From positions 1-20,291 of the forward strand of contig CAMSQT010000003.1 in NCBI GenBank assembly GCA_947062645.1: a stretch of 20,291 bases of DNA, given 5' to 3'. The notes below the pieces were generated by a model, which was given only the letters and a program-made list of their open reading frames with translations, was not told the DNA's origin and did not search any database. This document shows, one piece after another, positions 15,476 to 20,291 of this stretch (position 1 is the stretch's first letter; every line of letters starts with the position of its first letter). Position numbers and translations under genes: made by a program. Source of the stretch: an uncultured Clostridium sp. GTDB lineage: Bacteria > Bacillota > Clostridia > TANB77 > CAG-508.

Positions 15476-16989
15476 TATTTTTTTCTTCTTCTTATTTGCC
15501 AGATGATGATTCCTGCTATAATTATGATAATTGGTACAGTAAATATGATAATTCGAATGATGGTATCTTGAGCTTCTGTTGCTGTATAGGTTACAATTCC
15601 TGTATCTTTTCTTGCCGTAATGTCTTCTTCTCTGTCTACTAAATAAGCAATTGCATTTAATACTAAATCTTTATTATAGCTAGCTATTTGAATCGTTGGA
15701 TATTGCGTTGTTTGGTTTAATGGATAGTCTGAAACAAAGTAGTTTTCTCCATAAATTACTAATTTTGATGTAATAGCACTTTCTCCATTTTCTTCATTTG
15801 CTTCTTTAATAGTTTTTTGTAACTCCGCTCCTACTAAAAAGGTTCCTGCTTCTTCGTCTTGACTTTTGGTGTCTGCTTGGTTACTAAAGTTATTTCTATA
15901 ATATGAGCTTTCGCTAGCAAGTAGTAAATCGGTTTTTTCTATGTTTAATTCATCTAATTTGTCTTCGTCAATGTTTATTTTAGTTGCATTAACAAAGACA
16001 ACTCCTGCGGTATTATATAGGTCTTCTGTTATTTTAGCATATTCTATTTCTGGCAAAATTAAATCTGGTGAACCAGTTACCATTTTGTTTGCATCTGTTT
16101 CTCTTATAGTCCCTTCTTCAAATGGTTTTACGCCATAGGTTTCTAATATTTTATTGACATTTGGCATGTCTTTTTTGGCTGTTATTGCTGAATTTAACCA
16201 TAAGATGTTTTTTCCTGATTGGATGTAATCTGTGATTGCTTTGGTTGCCATTTCGTCAAAATCTTTATTTGGTGTTGTGATAACAAGTGTATCACAGTCT
16301 TCTGGAATTCTTCCAGTTGTTAATATATTTAATGTATCAATTTGATTAATTTCGTTTTCTAAGTACATGCCTAAGTAATTCATATTTTGTGCTAATGAAA
16401 ATGCACTATATCCTTCTAAAAAGTATACTTTTGGTACTTTTTCACTGGTAACAGAAACAATGCTACTTGTAAGTTTTTCTTCTGCTATACTAATAGTTTC
16501 ATAAGTAGACATATCATAGGTTACTAAATCTTCTGCTGATAGCACTTTTGATTTTTCTCCACATTCTATAATGATTCCTTGTATTCCACTTTCTATTCCA
16601 TATTTGTTTACTAAATCTGGTCTACTATTAGCATCTACTGCTTCTGCCGTTATTTTTTCATTTACTTTTTTATATTGTTTTGCTAAATCTAAGTTAGCAT
16701 CATCTTCTTGATATCCTATAAAATAGATTTTAACCTCTTTATTGACATCCTTTACTTTTTCTTTACTTGCGTCTGTTAATGTATATAATTTCTCTTGGGT
16801 AAAGTCAATTGGTGCTAATTCTAGTTTTTGCATAATAATATTAATAGCAATTAAGACTGCTATGATAATGGCTACTAATAAACATGTTATTGTTCCATTA
16901 ATAAGCCACTTCCTTTTTATCATTTCTACCAATTTATTGGCTTTTTTATCACTCTTATTTTTTTGTGATTTTTCTTTTTTCTCTTTCAA
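15475..16989 (-). CDS. GldG-like ABC-transport-associated substrate-binding protein
   Basis: 504 residues. Start is TTG (16989) after AGGAGGG. A lysine-rich tail and a membrane helix (about 29-53, LINGTITCLLVAIIIAVLIA) are followed by the periplasmic-type Gld region (ITAEAVDANSRPDLVNKYGI, PEDCDTLVITTPNKDFDEMA, and an IQSGKNILWLNS segment). It ends in a helix (about 478-499) and RRRKK. This is the DUF4350/GldG-type auxiliary subunit that travels with GldA/GldF ABC exporters. Those genes lie directly upstream, so it is the third gene of one operon. In Flavobacterium the genes affect gliding; in clostridia the cargo is unknown. It has no in-frame CGG. Confidence 0.85.
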   Translation of the reverse strand: MKEKKEKSQKNKSDKKANKLVEMIKRKWLINGTITCLLVAIIIAVLIAINIIMQKLELAPIDFTQEKLYTLTDASKEKVKDVNKEVKIYFIGYQEDDANLDLAKQYKKVNEKITAEAVDANSRPDLVNKYGIESGIQGIIIECGEKSKVLSAEDLVTYDMSTYETISIAEEKLTSSIVSVTSEKVPKVYFLEGYSAFSLAQNMNYLGMYLENEINQIDTLNILTTGRIPEDCDTLVITTPNKDFDEMATKAITDYIQSGKNILWLNSAITAKKDMPNVNKILETYGVKPFEEGTIRETDANKMVTGSPDLILPEIEYAKITEDLYNTAGVVFVNATKINIDEDKLDELNIEKTDLLLASESSYYRNNFSNQADTKSQDEEAGTFLVGAELQKTIKEANEENGESAITSKLVIYGENYFVSDYPLNQTTQYPTIQIASYNKDLVLNAIAYLVDREEDITARKDTGIVTYTATEAQDTIIRIIIFTVPIIIIIAGIIIWQIRRRKK

Positions 16990-17001
16990 TTTAATTCCCT
17001 C

Positions 17002-17682
17002 CTATCTTACACTTTTTCTTCTTTGCATAAATATAGTTGTAAGTAATAAACATGCTACTGTAAACATGATAAATGTTACGGTATCTGCTATATCAATTTG
17101 CCCTTCTGGGAATTTTGAAAACATGTTGATTAAAGAAAAATTAGTAAATATGGTACTAAATTGTGGTAAAAACCACGTTAAAATAAAAAAACCTATTGTT
17201 ATTACTCCTGCAATTATTTGATTTTCTGTGATACTAGATGCTAATATTCCAAATGATATATAGGCCATTGCTAACAATATAAATCCTAACATAGTTACTA
17301 AAGCTGTTGTAATATGTGGTTTACCAAAAAAGCTTAAAATAGCAAAATACATAAAAGTACATAATAAAGTAATGATTACAATTAAGGTAGCTGCTATAAA
17401 TTTTCCTATTACTACTTTTGTAATACTAATTGGTGAAGTAAGTAATAGCTGTTCTGTTCCACTTTTTCTTTCTTCTGCTATGGTTCTCATAGTTAGAATA
17501 GGAACAATAAAAGTTAAAGTTGTTGCTCCTGAATAGAATATATATTCAAAGTTTGTACTTTGATATTTAAATACATCTGTATAGAAAAATATACTAAACA
17601 TGATTAAAAATAGTCCTATAAATACATATCCAATGGGAGAATAAAAATAAGACTTTACTTCTTTTTTAATAATTGCCCACAT
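17002..17682 (-). CDS. ABC transporter permease, GldF/ABC-2 type
   Basis: 226 residues, about six membrane helices. It starts MWAIIKKEVKSYFYSPIGYV, the usual ABC-2 permease opening. RTIAEERKSGTEQLLLTSPI is the conserved cytoplasmic coupling segment between helices 2 and 3. Its ATG overlaps the stop of the ATPase gene by one base (TAATG), so the two are translationally coupled, and the GldG-like gene follows within about 12 bases. Works with the ATPase as an exporter or membrane-remodelling pump of unknown substrate. It has no in-frame CGG. Confidence 0.9.
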   Translation of the reverse strand: MWAIIKKEVKSYFYSPIGYVFIGLFLIMFSIFFYTDVFKYQSTNFEYIFYSGATTLTFIVPILTMRTIAEERKSGTEQLLLTSPISITKVVIGKFIAATLIVIITLLCTFMYFAILSFFGKPHITTALVTMLGFILLAMAYISFGILASSITENQIIAGVITIGFFILTWFLPQFSTIFTNFSLINMFSKFPEGQIDIADTVTFIMFTVACLLLTTIFMQRRKSVR

Positions 17683-18625
17683 TATTTTTCCCCTCCTTCT
17701 ATTAATTTCATAAAAGCATCTTCTAAGGTAGTATCTGCCTTTTTCATTTCAAAAACAGTAACATTTTCTTTTGCTAGTTCTGCAAAAATAGTTTTTCTTA
17801 AATCTACTTCTTTATCTGCTTCGATAACATATTGTTTGGTTTCGTCTTCGTTTTTGGTTACTAGTTCAATTTTTTTGATGTCTTTTATTTTATCTTTTAG
17901 TGTTTTCATTTTGTCTTCTGGGTCTTCTACTGTTACATAGATAGTATTATTACTAGTTACTTTATTTTCTAAGTTTTTTGGTGTATCAACTGCTATGATT
18001 TTTCCTTTATTGATAATGATTACTTTGTTACAAATTTGGCTAACCTCTGATAAAATGTGTGAACTCAAAATAACAGTATGGGTTTTTCCTAGTTCTTTAA
18101 TTAGATTTCTAATTTCTGTGATTTGTTTTGGATCTAAACCAACAGTTGGCTCGTCCAAAATTAATATTTTAGGATTACCTACTAAGGCTCCTGCCATACT
18201 AACTCTTTGTTTGTAACCTCTTGACAGGTTTTTAATTAGTTTTTTTTGAACCTCTTGTAATCCTGTTTGTTCTATAATTTTTTGTACTTTTTCTTTTCTT
18301 TCTTTTTTATTAACTTGTTTAATTTCTGCCATATAGGTTACAAACTCTTTAACCGTTAAGTCTGTATATAATGGCACTCCTTCTGGCATATATCCTATTT
18401 CTTTTTTTGCCTTTTTTGGTTTTTTTAGCATATTATAACCATCTACTATAATTTCTCCTTCTGTTTGTTCGATAAAGCCTGTTATCATATTCATGGTTGT
18501 ACTTTTTCCTGCCCCATTTGGACCGAAGTAAACCGGATAATTTCGCCTTCTTTAATGGTAAAGCTAATGTTGTCTACGGCTGCTACTTTTCCATACTTTT
18601 TTGTAACATTTTTAACTTCTATCAC
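17682..18625 (-). CDS. ABC transporter ATP-binding protein, GldA-like, two CGG +1 sites
   Basis: 313 residues with two +1 steps. Start is GTG (18625) after AGGAGG. It reads MIEVKNVTKKYGKVAAVDNI and, after CGG sites 10 bases apart, GLLGPNGAGKSTT, a full Walker A (Lys40). Later come the Q-loop region (YMPEGVPLYTDLTV), signature NLSRGYKQR, Walker B KILILDEPTVGLDP and the switch SSHILSE. A C-terminal domain of about 90 residues is typical of GldA/DrrA-type ATPases. In the zero frame the protein would lose Walker A and stop within a few codons. It powers the permease encoded next and forms the first gene of a three-gene operon with the GldG-like subunit. Confidence 0.92.
18523..18525 (-). other. 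In-frame CGG, +1 site 2 of the GldA-like gene
   Basis: CTT CGG TCC becomes CTT (C) GGT CCA (Gly34), the first Gly of GPNGAGKST. Confidence 0.92.
18533..18535 (-). other. In-frame CGG, +1 site 1 of the GldA-like gene
   Basis: ATC CGG TTT becomes ATC (C) GGT TTA (Gly31). It only makes sense together with the second site 10 bases downstream. Confidence 0.9.
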
Positions 18626-18666
18626 AAAAAATTCCTCCTTTTTTCTCTATCTTTTAAATCCCTAAC

Positions 18667-18695
18667 ATCTTATCATTTTCTTTTTAGGTTGTAAA
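18667..18695 (-). promoter_or_regulatory. Promoter of the GldA-GldF-GldG-like operon
   Basis: On the minus strand TTTACA (18695-18690), 17 bases, TAAGAT (18672-18667) preceded by TG-A, an extended -10. The leader is about 35 bases. Confidence 0.65.
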
Positions 18696-18723
18696 GGATT
18701 TCACAAAAAATTCACAATAGAGC

Positions 18724-18757
18724 AAGGGGCAATTGGGGACGTTTCTTTTTGCCCCTT
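18724..18757. repeat. GGGGAC-core hairpin repeat, copy 4
   Basis: Perfect arms AAGGGGCAA (18724-18732) and TTGCCCCTT (18749-18757) around TTGGGGACGTTTCTTT. It lies between divergent genes, so it ends neither transcript by position; the loop resembles those of copies 2 and 3. Confidence 0.65.
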
Positions 18758-18780
18758 TTAAACTTGATTTTTTATCTATT

Positions 18781-18789
18781 TGTTATAAT
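18781..18789 (+). promoter_or_regulatory. Extended -10 promoter of the UPF0016 gene
   Basis: TG-T-TATAAT (TATAAT at 18784-18789), with a leader of about 35 bases to the ATG. TTGATT stands only 14 bases upstream, too close to be a good -35. Confidence 0.5.
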
Positions 18790-18832
18790 CTTTTTTTGTT
18801 TTTCATAAATTTTATAAAAGGTGTGTGTTGTT

Positions 18833-19438
18833 ATGGAATATTTATATCCTTTTTTAATTACTTTTACACTTGTATTTCTTGCTGAGTTAGGTGATAAAAC
18901 TCAACTTTTAGTGTTATCTTTTTCTACGAAAAATAGGATGAAAAATATTTTGTTTGGTGTAGCTTTGGGTACGTTTTTTAGTCACGGTTTTGCTATCTTG
19001 TTTGGTAGTCAAGTGGCTTGTTTTTCAAGTGAAGGTTTTCAATTTTATTTGAAGCTTTTTACTTATGCTTCTTTTGTGTTTTTTGGGTTAATTGGCTTTT
19101 TGCCTAAAAAATCTGTAAATGTTTCTTCTAAGTCTAGATTTTTACAAAAGTTTACTGGTTTAAAGCTTAACTCTGTTTTTATGGTGGCTTTGTGTATTTT
19201 GGTTGGCGAACTTGGTGATAAGACTTTTTTGGCTTCTTTAAGTCTTGGCTTGCAGTATCCTAATTCTAAACTTCCTTTGATTTTTGGGTCTGTTTGCGGT
19301 ATGGTTTTTAGTAATTTAATTGCTATTTTTTGTGGAAGACTGATTGGTAAGCGTTTGAAAGAAAGTTTTATTGAATTTTTGTCTAATGCTATTTTTATCG
19401 TTTTTGGACTTTTTGGTTTTTTACATATTATTTTTTAA
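18833..19438 (+). CDS. UPF0016/TMEM165 family cation (probably Mn2+) transporter
   Basis: 201 residues with six membrane helices in two homologous halves. Each half has the family motif ExGD(K/R)(T/S): E18-L-G-D-K-T23 in helix 1 and E126-L-G-D-K-T in helix 4. These acidic motifs line the ion path. Bacterial members export manganese, and eukaryotic TMEM165/Gdt1 move Mn2+ and Ca2+. I chose the ATG at 18833 because AAAAGGTG is eight bases upstream; a GTG at 18821 would start inside the ribosome binding site. The leader is too short for a yybP-ykoY manganese riboswitch. The gene has CGG triplets out of frame only (CAC GGT, TGC GGT), read normally. Confidence 0.92.
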   Translation: MEYLYPFLITFTLVFLAELGDKTQLLVLSFSTKNRMKNILFGVALGTFFSHGFAILFGSQVACFSSEGFQFYLKLFTYASFVFFGLIGFLPKKSVNVSSKSRFLQKFTGLKLNSVFMVALCILVGELGDKTFLASLSLGLQYPNSKLPLIFGSVCGMVFSNLIAIFCGRLIGKRLKESFIEFLSNAIFIVFGLFGFLHIIF

Positions 19439-19487
19439 GTGTTTTTAAATTTTTTATTGTTTTTTTCGTTTTTTGGCTTGTTTTGCC

Positions 19488-19519
19488 TTGACACTTGTTG
19501 TTTTTTGTGATATTATAAT
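19488..19519 (+). promoter_or_regulatory. Promoter of the tRNA-Arg gene
   Basis: TTGACA (19488-19493), 17 bases, TATTAT (19511-19516), overlapping TATAAT (19514-19519), about 20 bases before the tRNA. Confidence 0.75.
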
Positions 19520-19537
19520 TATTGTTATTTGATATAT

Positions 19538-19614
<77 letters not shown>

Positions 19615-19620
19615 CAATTT

Positions 19621-19648
19621 TCAAGAGTTTCAAGCTCTTGATTTTTTT
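19621..19648 (+). terminator. Terminator of the tRNA-Arg gene
   Basis: TCAAGAG (19621-19627) and CTCTTGA (19635-19641) pair around a seven-base loop and are followed by seven T. Confidence 0.88.
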
Positions 19649-19743
19649 ATTTTTTATAATATCTAAAAAATTTTGTTAGTTTTTATTCTTATATTGCTTG
19701 TAGTTATTGTATATCAATGAATATGAAATACTACTAAATCTAA

Positions 19744-19851
19744 AAATTCTCTAAAATCGTTATAAGAGCCGAAAAAGTTGTAGATAACTACGCCATTGGC
19801 ACCACTACAGTCTTATACGAACCTAAGTATAAGTTAGACATTATATATTAA
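19744..19851 (+). pseudogene. Possible gene remnant with different codon use
   Basis: A 36-codon frame with no start codon reads VIRAEKVVDNYAIGTTTVLY and ends EPKYKLDIIY, then TAA. It favours GCC, ACC, GTC, GAC and TAC codons, unlike the AT-rich neighbours, and looks like the C-terminal end of a lost gene. It contains an inverted repeat CTTATAC/GTATAAG (19812-19833). No family is recognised. Confidence 0.3.
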
Positions 19852-19881
19852 GTTAGAAAGTGTTTGAAGGAGAAAAAATCG

Positions 19882-20220
19882 ATGGAAGAAATAGAAATAC
19901 TAAAAGGAATTCTAAATAGTTACCCATATTTTATTGTTTTTGTAGATAATGACTACATTATTAGATTTATGAATAAACCAGCACAAGACCACTATCTAAA
20001 AAAAGGAAAAAATCTAATAGGAAAAAGTATATTTGATTGCCACAATGAAAAATCTATTGAAAAAATAAAAAAGAGTTATGAAGAAATTAAAACTACTGGA
20101 AAAGATGTATTCATATTTGTAAATTCTAAAAATCAAAGAGTATATATGCAAGGTGTAAAAAATGAAAAAGGCGAATGGATAGGATTTATAGAAAGATTTG
20201 AATTAAATTTGCAAATGTAA
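19882..20220 (+). CDS. Stand-alone small PAS-domain protein
   Basis: 112 residues. The ATG at 19882 is chosen over an in-frame TTG at 19864 because AAGGAG lies nine bases before it. The whole protein is one PAS fold: LNSYPYFIVFVDNDYIIRFM, then GKNLIGKSIFDCHNEKSIEK, then the closing strands RVYMQGVKNEKGEWIGFIER. The FDCHNEKS segment with Cys and His is typical of a clostridial PAS subgroup and could hold a ligand, but none is shown. There is no kinase, HTH or other output domain, so it would act through a partner. Nothing follows on the remaining 70 bases. Confidence 0.8.
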   Translation: MEEIEILKGILNSYPYFIVFVDNDYIIRFMNKPAQDHYLKKGKNLIGKSIFDCHNEKSIEKIKKSYEEIKTTGKDVFIFVNSKNQRVYMQGVKNEKGEWIGFIERFELNLQM

Positions 20221-20291
20221 ATAAAAAATAATATTGCCACACTGCAACGGTTTCGTTTACTTTCTCACAAGCAAGACTTGTTCAAAAGTAA
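20221..20291. other. Window end, no feature seen
   Basis: AT-rich, with a short ACAAG/CTTGT inverted repeat near 20267-20281 and no convincing terminator or gene start. Confidence 0.4.

Noticed and set aside
5964..18625. Sequencing or assembly errors as the cause of the frameshifts in housekeeping genes
   Set aside because: Errors would not choose in-frame CGG in the coding sense on both strands 11 times out of 11, spare about thirty out-of-frame CGG, and avoid homopolymer runs.
18790..18832. A yybP-ykoY manganese riboswitch before the UPF0016 gene
   Set aside because: The leader after the -10 is only about 35 bases and shows no matching structure.

Overview
This window is low-GC (AT-rich) DNA of Bacillota/Clostridia type. 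Evidence for that is the strong AGGAGG-like ribosome binding sites, TTGACA/TATAAT promoters, and gene content: a two-gene SufC-SufB Fe-S cluster locus, ComEA, an S11 D-Ala-D-Ala carboxypeptidase, LytR-CpsA-Psr, CvpA with DUF5711, YkvI, and Gld-type ABC genes. An uncultured gut anaerobe is a reasonable guess but is not proven.

Main observation: every in-frame CGG codon I could find in the intact conserved genes (11 of 11, six genes, both strands) sits exactly where the reading frame must move +1. The frame resumes on the following GGN, so glycine is read. No in-frame CGG is read as arginine, while about thirty out-of-frame CGG triplets in the same genes cause no shift. Read by ordinary triplets, sufC, comEA, the carboxypeptidase, cvpA, ykvI and an ABC ATPase all look broken. 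Read as 'CGG = skip C, or CGGN = Gly', all six become full length with intact motifs (Walker A GPNGSGKS and GPNGAGKS, the YkvI start, the ComEA SLBB domain). The sufC stop then falls one base before the sufB start. This looks like genome-wide programmed +1 decoding at an unassigned CGG codon. Coordinates and products below use that reading.

Layout. Bases 1-4670 are an accessory region on the minus strand: an ApeA-like HEPN protein running off the window, a DUF7695 zinc-ribbon-like protein, an XRE-Fic protein, a NurA-like remnant, an unrecognised decayed gene, and a frameshifted HTH replication-type gene. It ends at a terminator beside an initiator tRNA-Met gene. The decay here comes from ordinary indels and does not involve CGG. 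Bases 4826-7497 hold tRNA-fMet, sufB, sufC and comEA. Bases 7606-8864 hold a carboxypeptidase on the plus strand, separated by a large bidirectional terminator from a minus-strand group (LytR-CpsA-Psr, CvpA, DUF5711). Bases 12264-14272 hold a promoter, a secreted pilin-like/Ig/GrdA-like fusion and a coiled-coil membrane protein. Bases 14338-18695 hold YkvI and a three-gene GldA-GldF-GldG-like ABC operon. Bases 18784-20220 hold a UPF0016 cation transporter, tRNA-Arg(UCU), and a small PAS protein.

Other notable items are a GrdA-like domain (selenoprotein A of glycine reductase) that has lost its Cys/Sec pair and is fused to a prepilin leader and two Ig-like domains, and a family of four short hairpin repeats sharing a GGGGAC core.
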